NCBI RefSeq assembly: GCF_018215265.2
Contig: NZ_CP136562.1
Coordinates: forward strand, 372,001 to 436,000
Reading direction: 5' to 3'
DNA: 64,000 nt
From: Paenarthrobacter sp. GOM3
GTDB taxonomy: Bacteria; Actinomycetota; Actinomycetes; Actinomycetales; Micrococcaceae
Part shown: one piece after another, positions 1 through 8,390 of the stretch
Position numbering within the stretch: position 1 is the first letter of the stretch
Layout: every line of letters begins with the position of its first letter
The notes under the pieces: generated by a model
Database searches by the model: none
Seen by the model: only the letters and a program-made list of their open reading frames with translations
Told to the model about the DNA's origin: nothing
Made by a program: the position numbers and the translations under genes

Positions 1-591
1 GAGAAGGTCCTGAAGTCCTTGGTCTTCATGCCAATGGCCATCTCCTTCGTGGGCGCCGGCATTATTTGGAAGCTCGTATATGACTACCGCGGCCCTGGTC
101 TCGAGCAGACCGGTGTCATCAACTTCCTCAGGGACGCCGTGGGGCTGGATCCAAAGCAGTTCCTCCTGGACGCACCGGAAAACACGATCTTCCTGATCGT
201 CGTGATGGTCTGGATCCAGACCGGTTTCGCCATGGTGATTCTGTCGGCAGCCATCAAGGGTGTCCCGGTGGAGCTCATTGAGGCGGCCCGCCTTGACGGT
301 GCGAACGCCTGGCAGCAGTTCCGCAACGTAACAGTCCCGGGCATCCGTGGAGCACTTGTGGTGGTCCTGACCACCATCACGATCGCCACCCTGAAGGTGT
401 TCGACATTGTCCGGACCATGACGGCCGGCAACTACGACACCTCGGTTGTGGCCAACGAAATGTACACGCAGGCCTTCCGCGCCGGCGAACCGGGACGTGG
501 CGCGGCATTGGCCCTGATCCTGTTCCTGATGGTGCTGCCGATCGTCGTGTACAACGCTCGAGTCCTTCGCAAGCAAAGGGAGATCCATTGA
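1..591 (+). CDS. Sugar ABC transporter permease, MalF/UgpA type (5' end outside window)
   Basis: Inner-membrane permease half of a binding-protein-dependent carbohydrate importer. The reading frame is open from base 1 (E-K-V-L-K...), so the N-terminal part lies upstream; the visible 196 residues hold the C-terminal membrane segments. The cytoplasmic EAA loop that docks on the ATPase is visible as VELIEAARLDGANAWQQF, followed by the usual VPGIRG turn. The stop overlaps the next permease start by four bases (TTGA), so the two are translated together. The LacI gene downstream suggests a sugar-inducible operon. The substrate cannot be read from the sequence; alpha-glucosides are the usual guess for this arrangement. 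Confidence 0.92.
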   Translation, partial: EKVLKSLVFMPMAISFVGAGIIWKLVYDYRGPGLEQTGVINFLRDAVGLDPKQFLLDAPENTIFLIVVMVWIQTGFAMVILSAAIKGVPVELIEAARLDGANAWQQFRNVTVPGIRGALVVVLTTITIATLKVFDIVRTMTAGNYDTSVVANEMYTQAFRAGEPGRGAALALILFLMVLPIVVYNARVLRKQREIH

Positions 592-1553
592 CAGCCACGC
601 CAGCCCCGAAAGAGGCCTCGAAGGCCGCAACCCGGCAGCGTCCTGGATCCGATCCCACGGAGGACGCCCAGCCGATGATGCGGCGCGTCAAGACCAAGCT
701 CACCTCCAAGTGGGCAACAGCGGCAGCCATCATCATCGCCGTCGTATGGTCCGTTCCGACCTTCGGCTTGTTCGTTACGTCGTTCCGTCCTGCTGCGAAG
801 CAGGTTGGGCCCCGCTCCAACGGTTGGTGGAACGCCTTCGTTGACTGGGACTTCACGTTCAAGAACTACGCGGACGTCCTGACCCCTGCAGGCTCGCAGT
901 CAGCCAACCTGTCCCAGTACTTCGTGAACTCGATAGCGATCGTCATTCCGGTCACCATCTTTGTACTGGTGCTAGCTTCCATGGCCGCTTACGTGTTCGC
1001 CTGGGGCAAGTTCAAGGGCCGCGACGCTCTCTTCATCTTCGTTTTCGCCCTGCAGATCATCCCGCTCCAGATGGCACTGATCCCGCTGCTGCAGTTCTTC
1101 ACGCAGACGCTCCACCTTCCTGCCGGTTCGTATGCGCAGCTGTGGATCGCCCACACCATGTTCGGTCTCCCGCTGGGTATCTTCCTCCTCCACAACTTCA
1201 TCTCCGAGATTCCCGGTGAAGTGATTGAGGCGGCCAGGGTAGACGGCGCCGGACACAGCACCATCTTCTGGCGGATCATCCTGCCGCTGTCGGTGCCGGC
1301 ACTTGCATCGCTGGCGATCTTCCAGTTCCTGTGGGTTTGGAACGACCTGCTGGTGGCGTTGGTGTTCTCGGGTGGAACAGCGGACGTTGCTCCCATTACC
1401 CAACGCCTGGCCGAGATCTCCGGTACCCGCGGTGCCCGGGATTACTTGAACCCGGCGGCGGCATTCGTCTCGATCATCATCCCGCTCCTGGTCTTCTTTG
1501 GCCTGCAGCGGTACTTCGTTCGGGGCCTTCTGTCCGGCGGTCTCAAGGGATAA
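588..1553 (+). CDS. Sugar ABC transporter permease, MalG type
   Basis: Partner permease of the preceding gene, 321 residues. It has a long cytoplasmic N-terminus (about 45 residues) and then six hydrophobic segments, with the EAA loop IPGEVIEAARVDGAGHSTIF near residues 205-225. It starts with TTG overlapping the upstream stop, so start choice rests on coupling and not on an ATG. Length and order (MalF-type then MalG-type) are normal for CUT1 importers. The ATPase is not in this window; in many actinobacteria one shared MsiK-like ATPase serves several such importers, which would be consistent but is inference. Confidence 0.92.
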   Translation: MTATPAPKEASKAATRQRPGSDPTEDAQPMMRRVKTKLTSKWATAAAIIIAVVWSVPTFGLFVTSFRPAAKQVGPRSNGWWNAFVDWDFTFKNYADVLTPAGSQSANLSQYFVNSIAIVIPVTIFVLVLASMAAYVFAWGKFKGRDALFIFVFALQIIPLQMALIPLLQFFTQTLHLPAGSYAQLWIAHTMFGLPLGIFLLHNFISEIPGEVIEAARVDGAGHSTIFWRIILPLSVPALASLAIFQFLWVWNDLLVALVFSGGTADVAPITQRLAEISGTRGARDYLNPAAAFVSIIIPLLVFFGLQRYFVRGLLSGGLKG

Positions 1554-1665
1554 CCACTGCAGCCCCGGTTACGCAGCGCATTACGCCGTTGCGTAACCGG
1601 GCGTTGCAGAAGGCAAGTCCCACATAAGGTGAATGCGGAGCAACGGCGGCCGGAGAGGGGAGCCT

Positions 1666-2730
1666 GTGTCACGAACAACGGGTAGATCCCAACGCGGCGG
1701 CCATACGGGCGTCAGCATCGAGGACGTCGCCACAGCGGCAGGCGTCTCCACAGCAACTGTTTCCCGGGCGGTCAGGGGCCTGCCTAGGGTATCCCCGGCC
1801 ACACGGGAAAAAATCCTTGAGGTAGCCAGTTCGCTGGGATACGTGGCGTCGTCGTCGGCCTCCGGGCTGGCCACAGGCCGTACGCGCACCATCGGCGTCC
1901 TGGCTCCGTTCGTGAGCCGCTGGTTCTTCTCCAAGGCCATCGAGGGCGCAGACAGGGAATTGCATTCTCGCAAGTACAACCTGTCCCTCTTCAATCTGGG
2001 CGGCCACGGGAGCAACCGTGAGCGGCTGTTCAGTTCCACCATGGTGTACAAGCAGATCGATGCCCTGCTGGTGCTCTGCATGTCGTTGACCGAGGAGGAA
2101 CTCGAACACCTCCACAAGATCGACATCCCGCTGGTGGTAGTGGGTGGTCACGTCGAGGATTGCGCGTACATCGGTATCAACGATTACGACGCCGCTTCCA
2201 CTGCCGTGCGGCATCTGCTGGATCTGGGGCACAAGGACATTGCCCTGCTCCACGGCGACGATGAAACGGACCTGAACTTCGACGTGCCCCGGGTACGAAT
2301 CCGCGCCTTCCAAGAGGTCATGACAGACGCCGGCCTGGAAGTCCGGCCGGAATGGGATCAGTGGGGGGACTTCACTGTTGCCAGCGGACAGCAGGCCTTC
2401 AACAGGTTATGGAGCCAGCCCGGCCGTAAGCCCACAGCTATTTTCTGCTCGTCGGACGAGATGGCCATGGGCGTGATTTTTGAAGCCGGACGCCATGGTG
2501 TCAGGGTGCCGCAGGACCTGTCGGTCATTGGCATCGACGACCACGATTTCTCGTCGTCCCTTGGCCTGACCACCGTGGGCCAACGCCCTGACAACCAGGC
2601 CGAGCTTGCCACCAAGATGCTTTTGGACGAACTTGATGGCAACCCCGGGGCAGTTCATTCGCAGGTTGCCCCGCACGAACTGATCATCCGGGAGACCACC
2701 GCGCCACCCAGCACAGCCAGCCAAGGCTAG
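1666..2730 (+). CDS. LacI-family transcriptional regulator
   Basis: Repressor-type regulator with an N-terminal helix-turn-helix (IEDVATAAGVSTATVSRAVRG, about residues 18-38) and a periplasmic-binding-protein-like effector domain, including the typical late stretch SVIGIDDHDFSSSLGLTTV. It lies 112 bases after the sugar permeases on the same strand and probably controls that operon in response to the transported sugar. I prefer the GTG at 1666, which has GGAGAGG seven bases upstream. An in-frame ATG at 1633 would add 11 residues but its AAGGTG is too close to serve. Its stop overlaps the stop of the convergent gene by four bases. Confidence 0.88.
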   Translation: MSRTTGRSQRGGHTGVSIEDVATAAGVSTATVSRAVRGLPRVSPATREKILEVASSLGYVASSSASGLATGRTRTIGVLAPFVSRWFFSKAIEGADRELHSRKYNLSLFNLGGHGSNRERLFSSTMVYKQIDALLVLCMSLTEEELEHLHKIDIPLVVVGGHVEDCAYIGINDYDAASTAVRHLLDLGHKDIALLHGDDETDLNFDVPRVRIRAFQEVMTDAGLEVRPEWDQWGDFTVASGQQAFNRLWSQPGRKPTAIFCSSDEMAMGVIFEAGRHGVRVPQDLSVIGIDDHDFSSSLGLTTVGQRPDNQAELATKMLLDELDGNPGAVHSQVAPHELIIRETTAPPSTASQG

Positions 2731-3611
2731 GAAGCGCGTGCCAGCTGCCTGATGGGAATCCATCGCGACGCCAGGCGTCGGTACGCGGCCGCAGCTCCCG
2801 TCATGTCGCCTTCGGCCAGGCATTCAATGCCCAGCCGGACATCCATGGGCGAGTCGTCCGGATAGACCTTGTCGGCCACAGCACCGTAATCGAGCTCCAC
2901 CATGGACTGCGCATGGAACAGCTCCAGCCATTCCGTGAGCTGCGTCAGGTCGTCCAGCATGTCCAGGTCGGGAGCAGCCAACGCCAGGTGGGCCACGGCG
3001 AACCGCGCCCTTTCCAACGCTTCGGTGAGGGGCGTCCACACCCGGACGGTCAGGATACGCCCGTCGGCTTCCACCACGTCCTTGCGGTCGGACTCGGCGA
3101 AAAGTGAGAACCAACTGAAGGGGATACCCCACGTGGACGCACGGGTATGCACCCGCTTGGTGCCGTCACCGGCGTTGAGGCGGTCGATCCTGACCTGGTG
3201 CTTGTCCCTCTGCGATACCGGGATGAGCAGATCGGCCAGCGGACTGTGCACGCCGTCCATCAGCGCGTTGGCCGCCAAGCCGGCCCGAATCACCAGTTGG
3301 CTGGGGCAGTAAAGCAGCCGCCCGGCGTCGTCCCCGTCTTTTTCAGTGGCGGCGTGCCGTCCCACGGGAACGCGCGTCATCCGGACAAGGTCGGTACGAC
3401 CGGTAGGGAACGGATCGCCTCCGGGCCGCGTGATGCGGCCCAGCGAAGCTTGGAGCTCCGCATTTTCGACGGCGGCCCGGGAACCCGTCTTGCCGCCTGC
3501 CGCCGCGAGCTGGTGCTGCTGTTCGGGCGGGAAAGCTTCGAGCGGCTCGTAAATGCGCAGCGACGACGAGAAGGGCAGTCCTGCTTGGCCCCGGTACAGG
3601 TTTCCAGCCAT
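2727..3611 (-). CDS. Conserved actinobacterial protein of unknown function
   Basis: A 294-residue soluble protein with no signal peptide or clear catalytic motif. The N-terminal half is rich in short charged segments and the C-terminal half is helical and acidic, ending in a repeat-like stretch (GIECLAEGDMTGAAAAYRRLASRW) that could be a small TPR-like hairpin. GC and codon use match the neighbouring core genes and the frame is clean over its length, so I take it as real. It lies 34 bases downstream of exonuclease III on the same strand and could be co-transcribed. I do not recognise a characterised family. Confidence 0.72.
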   Translation of the reverse strand: MAGNLYRGQAGLPFSSSLRIYEPLEAFPPEQQHQLAAAGGKTGSRAAVENAELQASLGRITRPGGDPFPTGRTDLVRMTRVPVGRHAATEKDGDDAGRLLYCPSQLVIRAGLAANALMDGVHSPLADLLIPVSQRDKHQVRIDRLNAGDGTKRVHTRASTWGIPFSWFSLFAESDRKDVVEADGRILTVRVWTPLTEALERARFAVAHLALAAPDLDMLDDLTQLTEWLELFHAQSMVELDYGAVADKVYPDDSPMDVRLGIECLAEGDMTGAAAAYRRLASRWIPIRQLARAS

Positions 3612-3645
3612 GTCCAGCCATCCCCTTTCGTCGGTGTGGATGTGC

Positions 3646-4452
3646 CTAGTCTGCGAGCTCCACGATCACGGGTGCGTGGTCCGAGGCGCCCTTGCCCTTG
3701 CGTTCTTCCCGGTCTATGGAGGCACCGGTGACCCGTGAGGCCAACGCCGGTGACGCGAGGCAGAAATCGATGCGCATGCCTTCCTTCTTGGGGAAGCGAA
3801 GCTGCGTGTAATCCCAGTACGTGTAGACGCCCGGGCCCGGAGTGTAGGGGCGGACGACGTCGGTGAAACCGGCTGCTTCGAAGGCATGGAACGCGGCGCG
3901 CTCGGGTTCGCTGACGTGCGTGAAGTTGTTGTCGCGGAAAAGCTGGATATCCCAGACGTCGTCGTCGAAGGGTGCGATGTTCCAGTCACCCATGAGGGCT
4001 ACCTGCGCGGTCGGATCGGACTTGACCCATTCGGCGGCGTGGCCCTGGAGGACGTCCAGCCACTTGATCTTGTATGGCATGTGTTCGTCATCCAGCGAGC
4101 GTCCGTTGGGAACGTAGAGGCTCCAGATGCGGATGCCGCCGCAGGTGGCCGCGATGGCGCGGGCTTCCTGGACGGGGTCCTTGCCGGCCTTGCCGAACGC
4201 GGGCTGGTCCAGGAAGGTGCGCTCCACGTCCTCCAAGCCAACGCGGGATGCGATGGCCACACCGTTCCACTGGTTCACGCCGAAGTGCGCAACCTCGTAA
4301 CCCATGCGTTCAAAGAGCTCCCACGGGAAGTTCTCGTCCTTGCACTTGGTCTCCTGGATTGCCAGGACGTCGCAGTCGCTGCGCTCAAGCCAGGCTTCCA
4401 CCCGGTCGGCGCGGGCACGGAGGGAGTTCACATTCCAGGTAGCTATCTTCAC
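3646..4452 (-). CDS. xthA: Exodeoxyribonuclease III / AP endonuclease
   Basis: Cytoplasmic DNA-repair nuclease that cleaves at abasic sites and removes 3' blocking groups. All family landmarks are present: WNVNSLRAR at the N-terminus, the metal-binding QETKC, GDWNIAP (catalytic Asp/Asn), the late RIDFCLAS, and the C-terminal SDHAPV with the catalytic Asp-His. At 268 residues it matches E. coli ExoIII. The start is a GTG giving V/M-KIATWN, the conserved N-terminus. It is monocistronic or followed by the 2727-3611 gene. Confidence 0.96.
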   Translation of the reverse strand: MKIATWNVNSLRARADRVEAWLERSDCDVLAIQETKCKDENFPWELFERMGYEVAHFGVNQWNGVAIASRVGLEDVERTFLDQPAFGKAGKDPVQEARAIAATCGGIRIWSLYVPNGRSLDDEHMPYKIKWLDVLQGHAAEWVKSDPTAQVALMGDWNIAPFDDDVWDIQLFRDNNFTHVSEPERAAFHAFEAAGFTDVVRPYTPGPGVYTYWDYTQLRFPKKEGMRIDFCLASPALASRVTGASIDREERKGKGASDHAPVIVELAD

Positions 4453-4512
4453 AGCAACTAACTTACCGAACTTGGCGCTGAGCGCATCCCCCTACCGCTT
4501 TTTACCGCCGGA

Positions 4513-5079
4513 TCAGTGGCCGTACAGCGGTTGCGTGTGCGCGAGTTTGCGGAGCCCGATGCCCGAGACAATCAGCAGCAACCCTGTCACGATGGCGAAT
4601 GTCGCCAACATTGCCACCAGTCCCAGCAACCCGAGCCCGGGGTTGACCAGCACAACAATGCCAAACACGGTGGTGACCAGGCCGATCAACAGCCAAATTC
4701 CCCAGCTTCGAACGAAGGTCCGTGCGGCCAGGGCCAGGATGATTTGCGAGATGCCCAACACCAACGCCCACAAACCTATGAGCACACCGATGGCTGCAGC
4801 TGTCAGCCCGGGCCATGCAATGGCCACGATTCCGGCGGCGATGGAGATGAAGCCACCCGCCACGGACCAGCGCGACCGGCCAGCGGGGTCGTAGAAGTAG
4901 TGGGCCACACTGGTGATGCCGTCAATGATCGCGAAGAATCCGAACATGACCACCACCACGAAAGCGGTGGCGCTTGGCAGCACGAGCATTAGCAGGCCAA
5001 AAACGATTGCGAGGGCTCCCCGGACCAGCAAAGCAGTTCCCGGGGTTTTGAACATTCTGCGATCCGCTGTGTCCGACAT
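4513..5079 (-). CDS. HdeD-like (DUF308) membrane protein
   Basis: Integral membrane protein of 188 residues with about six hydrophobic helices in three short hairpins. The Gly/Ala-rich pattern, with internally similar segments such as IVFGLLMLVLPSA, is characteristic of the HdeD/DUF308 family. E. coli HdeD is linked to acid resistance at high cell density; function in actinobacteria is not established. I place the start at the ATG giving MSDTADRRMF; an upstream in-frame GTG at 5100 would add seven residues. It lies just downstream of the response regulator on the same strand, separated by 27 bases, and may be in its transcript. Confidence 0.82.
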   Translation of the reverse strand: MSDTADRRMFKTPGTALLVRGALAIVFGLLMLVLPSATAFVVVVMFGFFAIIDGITSVAHYFYDPAGRSRWSVAGGFISIAAGIVAIAWPGLTAAAIGVLIGLWALVLGISQIILALAARTFVRSWGIWLLIGLVTTVFGIVVLVNPGLGLLGLVAMLATFAIVTGLLLIVSGIGLRKLAHTQPLYGH

Positions 5080-5106
5080 AGGGTCAGCGTAACCAAACAC
5101 CGGAGG

Positions 5107-5733
5107 TTACCGCATCCCCTCGCGTCGGATGGCCGTGGCGATGGCCGCCGCACGGGTTTCGACGCCCAGTTTGGCGTAGATGTGCGCGAGGTGGGTTTTC
5201 ACCGTTGCTTCGGAGATGAAGAGGCGTTTGCCCAGGTCACGGTTGCTGAGCCCCTGGGTCAGCAGGCTGAGCAGTTCGGCTTCGCGTGGGGTGAGGATCT
5301 CGTCCGGATTACGCAGTTGTTGGAACAGCCGCGAGGCCACGGGGGCGGACATGACGCTCTTTCCCTGCACAGCGCCGCGGACGGCGGCAAAGATCTCCTC
5401 GGGAGCCGCGTCCTTCAGTAGATACCCCATCGCTCCGGCATCGACGGCGCGGACAATGTCGGCGTCGGAGTCGTAGGTGGTGAACACGATGATGGCTTGT
5501 TGAGGGGTGCGCTGGCGCAGTTGCTTGATTGCCTCGATGCCATCCATCCCGGCGCCCATCGCCAGGTCCATGAGGACCACCGCGGGTTGGTGCCGTTGGG
5601 CGGCTTCCAGCGCTTCCTCGCCTGATGCCGCTTCACCGACGACGGCGATATCGGCTTGGGTGCCCAGCAGCGCCTTGAGTCCGCTCCGGACCACCGTGTG
5701 GTCATCCACGAGCAGCACGGAAATGGTGGTCAT
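5107..5733 (-). CDS. NarL/LuxR-type response regulator (SenR-like)
   Basis: Response regulator of 208 residues. The receiver domain begins ISVLLVDDHTVVRSGL with the phospho-acceptor Asp in VVLMDLAMG (about residue 54) and a Lys in LLKDAAP. A GerE/LuxR helix-turn-helix follows (LTPREAELLSLL ... SEATVKTHLAHIYAKL). I start at the ATG that overlaps the stop of the kinase gene (ATGA); the frame stays open upstream, but there it only mirrors the kinase in another frame. Together with the kinase and the divergent secreted HbpS-like protein it looks like SenR of the HbpS-SenS-SenR system. Membership is inferred from gene order and architecture. Confidence 0.92.
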   Translation of the reverse strand: MTTISVLLVDDHTVVRSGLKALLGTQADIAVVGEAASGEEALEAAQRHQPAVVLMDLAMGAGMDGIEAIKQLRQRTPQQAIIVFTTYDSDADIVRAVDAGAMGYLLKDAAPEEIFAAVRGAVQGKSVMSAPVASRLFQQLRNPDEILTPREAELLSLLTQGLSNRDLGKRLFISEATVKTHLAHIYAKLGVETRAAAIATAIRREGMR

Positions 5734-6929
5734 CGTCGCTCCCTCATCTCGGGGCCTGCAGCTGGCAAGGGCAGTTGCGCGGCGATGATGGTGCCCTCGC
5801 CGGGTGTGCTCTCCACGGACAATTCTCCGCCCAACTGCTCCACGCGTTGCCTCATGGCCCGCAGTCCGTATCCTCCGGTTGGCGACGGCGGAGGTACCGT
5901 TCCGGGATCGAAGCCGAGGCCGTCGTCGAACACGTCCAAGGTGACGGCGTCCGGAAGGTACCCGAGGGTCACGCTGGCGTGCTCGGCCCGGGCGTGCAGG
6001 TTGATGTTGGCCGCGGCGCTTTGCGTGACTCGCAGCAGGGCATGCCGCACCTCGTTGGGAAGCGGCCTTGCCTCGCCGGTGACCTGGACCCGGATGGTGT
6101 CCACATACTGGCATGCTGCTTGTTCGAGGGCTTCGGGAAGGGGCCCCGATTCCAGTCCGGGGGCGGAGAGCTCATGAACCAGGCTGCGGGTGTCGGCGAG
6201 GTTCCGCCGCAACAGCCCGGTCGCGTGGCGCACATCGTCCCGGGCGGTCTGGGCTGGCCAGGACCGCTGGGCTGCTTCGAGGAGCAGCAAGCTGCTGGCG
6301 AGCCCTTGGGCGACGGTGTCGTGGATTTCGCGGGAAACACGTTGGCGTTCCGTAGCGATCCCGGCCTCCCGTTCACGTGCGGCGAGCTGCTCCTGGGCTT
6401 GTGAGACGTCGTCGAAAAGCTTCTTTTGGAGGGCGGCGTCGCGCTCGATCTTGTCGTAGATGAGGGTCAAAAGCGCGCCCGCGGCAAGCGGGCCGAGCAG
6501 CATGGCCACGTCCGTGAAGTCGCTCATGCGGAAGAGCCCGACGGCGGTGGCCGCCGCCGTCGCGCCCCCGGCCACGTATCCTGCCCAGCCGCGGAAAGCC
6601 GTGCGGGCCAGGAAGAAGATCGCGAAGGAGCACCATGCAAAGCTCGGGGCGACAATCACCAGCGCTGCCCAGGCAGCCAGCAACGCGAACATCCACGGCC
6701 TGTTTCGGTGGCCCGGTGTGCGGGGCCCGGCCAGGACCGCTGTGACCGCATACAGTACACAGACCGTGGCGGCCAACGCTACCGTCCACAGGTTGTCCGC
6801 GGGGGAGTGGCGCATGACGTAGCGGACCCCGGAGGCCACCATGAGGACGGCAAAGCCGAGGTGGACCACGGCGTCGATCCGGCCATCGATACGGCCGCCT
6901 GGTGCGGGCTGTGGAGGGGCAGTAGGCAT
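5730..6929 (-). CDS. NarL-family sensor histidine kinase (SenS-like)
   Basis: Membrane sensor kinase of 399 residues. Residues ~20-180 hold five or six transmembrane segments with short loops and no large extracytoplasmic domain. A coiled-coil linker follows, then the HisKA_3 phospho-acceptor helix (SREIHDTVAQGL) and an HATPase_c domain with N-box (SAAANINLHARAEHASV) and G-boxes (DDGLGFDPG, GGYGLRAM). The start MPTAPPQP is chosen because residues encoded further upstream (to 7004) look non-conserved; the ribosome site is weak in either case. It is coupled to the response regulator through ATGA. A kinase lacking its own sensor domain fits a partner-sensing design such as SenS with HbpS. Confidence 0.9.
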   Translation of the reverse strand: MPTAPPQPAPGGRIDGRIDAVVHLGFAVLMVASGVRYVMRHSPADNLWTVALAATVCVLYAVTAVLAGPRTPGHRNRPWMFALLAAWAALVIVAPSFAWCSFAIFFLARTAFRGWAGYVAGGATAAATAVGLFRMSDFTDVAMLLGPLAAGALLTLIYDKIERDAALQKKLFDDVSQAQEQLAAREREAGIATERQRVSREIHDTVAQGLASSLLLLEAAQRSWPAQTARDDVRHATGLLRRNLADTRSLVHELSAPGLESGPLPEALEQAACQYVDTIRVQVTGEARPLPNEVRHALLRVTQSAAANINLHARAEHASVTLGYLPDAVTLDVFDDGLGFDPGTVPPPSPTGGYGLRAMRQRVEQLGGELSVESTPGEGTIIAAQLPLPAAGPEMRERR

Positions 6930-7122
6930 GATCGGTTCCGGTATCCGTTTCCCGTGGAGGCGTTCTTTCCATGCTAGGTCCCTGCGCGGTTGTGGTCTCT
7001 CCACCTTTTGGCTGATACGGCCAGCGAAAAGGCTGAGCCTGGGAACGGCGACCGGCCGATGTGGCGCAGGGGCCGCCCCGGGAGCATGGAGGTGTACCGA
7101 CGCTGACTACAAGGAGAACTCC

Positions 7123-7698
7123 GTGAAGAAGTCCAACAAGATGATTGCCGTAGCCGCTGCTGGAGCACTGTTGCTCACAGGTGGCGCCACGGCTGTGGCC
7201 AACGCCGTAGCTCCGGCTTCCGCCCCCGCTGCCGTCGAGGCCAAAGCTGCGGCTGACGTCCAGCCCGCACCGGAGAACGTGGTTGCCCAGAACCGCATCA
7301 CAGTGGGTGCCTCGAGCAAGGCCGTCACCGCTGCGCTCGCCAAGTGCCAGGCCGACAAGCTGCCGTTCGTGACGGTCGCACTGGTGGACCGTTTCGGCAC
7401 GGTCCAGGCCATCCTCCGCGGCGACAACGCCGCCGAGCACACCATCGAAGCCGCCAAGCAGAAGGCCTACACGGCTGCCGCGTTCGGTGCCCCCACCAGC
7501 GAGCTCGCCAAGCGCATCAACGGCAACGGCCCCTCGATCGCCGACCTCCCGGGCACCCTCTTCCTCTCCGGCGGCGTGCCGCTGAAGGTAAACGGCGTCT
7601 CGGTGGCGGGAATCGGCGTCGGCGGTGCCCCTGACGGTGCCCTCGACGAAGCCTGCGCTACCGCCGGTGCGGATGCCCTGGCCGAGGCAGCGAAGTAG
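7123..7698 (+). CDS. Secreted HbpS/GlcG-family heme-binding protein
   Basis: Exported protein of 191 residues. A Lys-rich start (VKKSNK) and hydrophobic core (MIAVAAAGALLLTGGATAVANA) form a Sec signal peptide. The mature part is the HbpS/GlcG (DUF336) fold: VTVALVDRFGTVQAILRGDNA, AKQKAYTAAAFGAPTSELAKR, LPGTLFLSGGVPLKVNG, then VAGIGVGGAPDGALDEACATAG. In Streptomyces HbpS is an extracellular heme/iron-binding redox sensor that acts on the kinase SenS. The GTG start has AAGGAG seven bases upstream. The gene diverges from the kinase gene by ~190 bases and is followed two bases later by the ankyrin lipoprotein. Heme binding is inferred from the family. Confidence 0.88.
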   Translation: MKKSNKMIAVAAAGALLLTGGATAVANAVAPASAPAAVEAKAAADVQPAPENVVAQNRITVGASSKAVTAALAKCQADKLPFVTVALVDRFGTVQAILRGDNAAEHTIEAAKQKAYTAAAFGAPTSELAKRINGNGPSIADLPGTLFLSGGVPLKVNGVSVAGIGVGGAPDGALDEACATAGADALAEAAK

Positions 7699-7700
7699 CC

Positions 7701-8390
7701 ATGAAAAAGCGGATGGCGGGGGTTGGATTGCTGATGGTCGGGCTGCTGGCGGGATGTACGACGGCGGTACCGTCGCCTTCCAGCCCAGTCTCACCTGGCG
7801 CGTCGCAAGCGGCCCCCGCGTTCGCGGCGCCGTCGAGCGCCAGCCCGGTCCCGTCGTCGTTTGCTGCCCAGTCCACGCCGCCCAAACTGTCCCCGGAGGC
7901 CCGGATGGAAACCGACCGACTCCTCATCCTCGCCGCGAAAGCCAACGATCCTGCGCGGGTCCGGGAGCTCATCGCAGCGGGCGGAAACGTCAACGCCAAG
8001 GACGGAATCCAGGACTCCGCGTTCCTCTACGCAGGGGCCGAGGGTTTCAACGAGGTTCTCCAGCTCACCTTGGCCGCCGGGGCCGACGTGCGCAGCATCA
8101 ACCGGTACGGCGGCACGGCCCTGATTCCGGCGAGCGAACACGGGCACACGGAAACCGTTCGGATCCTGATCGCCGCGGGTGTACCAGTGGACCACGTCAA
8201 CAACCTGGGATGGACAGCCATGCAGGAAGCCATCCTGCTCAATAACGGCGGCCCCAACCAGCAGGACGTGGTGCGGCAGCTGCTCGCAGCCGGAGCGAAC
8301 CCGGACATCCGCGACCCCCAAGGCCGAACCGCCCTGCAGAACGCAGAGCGGCTCGGATTCACGGAGATCGCGGCGCTGATCCGGGGTTAG
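7701..8390 (+). CDS. Ankyrin-repeat lipoprotein
   Basis: Exported lipoprotein of 229 residues. The signal peptide ends in the lipobox LLAGC (Cys ~19), then a Ser/Pro-rich spacer to about residue 60. Four to five ankyrin repeats follow, recognisable by units such as ARVRELIAAGGNVNAKDG, ETVRILIAAGVPVDHVNN and VRQLLAAGANPDIRDPQGRTAL. It should sit on the outer face of the membrane as a protein-binding scaffold. It is two bases after the HbpS-like gene and certainly co-transcribed. Ankyrin proteins such as Pseudomonas AnkB support catalase in the periplasm, so a link to oxidative stress is plausible but unproven. The stop overlaps the convergent thiolase stop by four bases. Confidence 0.9.
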   Translation: MKKRMAGVGLLMVGLLAGCTTAVPSPSSPVSPGASQAAPAFAAPSSASPVPSSFAAQSTPPKLSPEARMETDRLLILAAKANDPARVRELIAAGGNVNAKDGIQDSAFLYAGAEGFNEVLQLTLAAGADVRSINRYGGTALIPASEHGHTETVRILIAAGVPVDHVNNLGWTAMQEAILLNNGGPNQQDVVRQLLAAGANPDIRDPQGRTALQNAERLGFTEIAALIRG

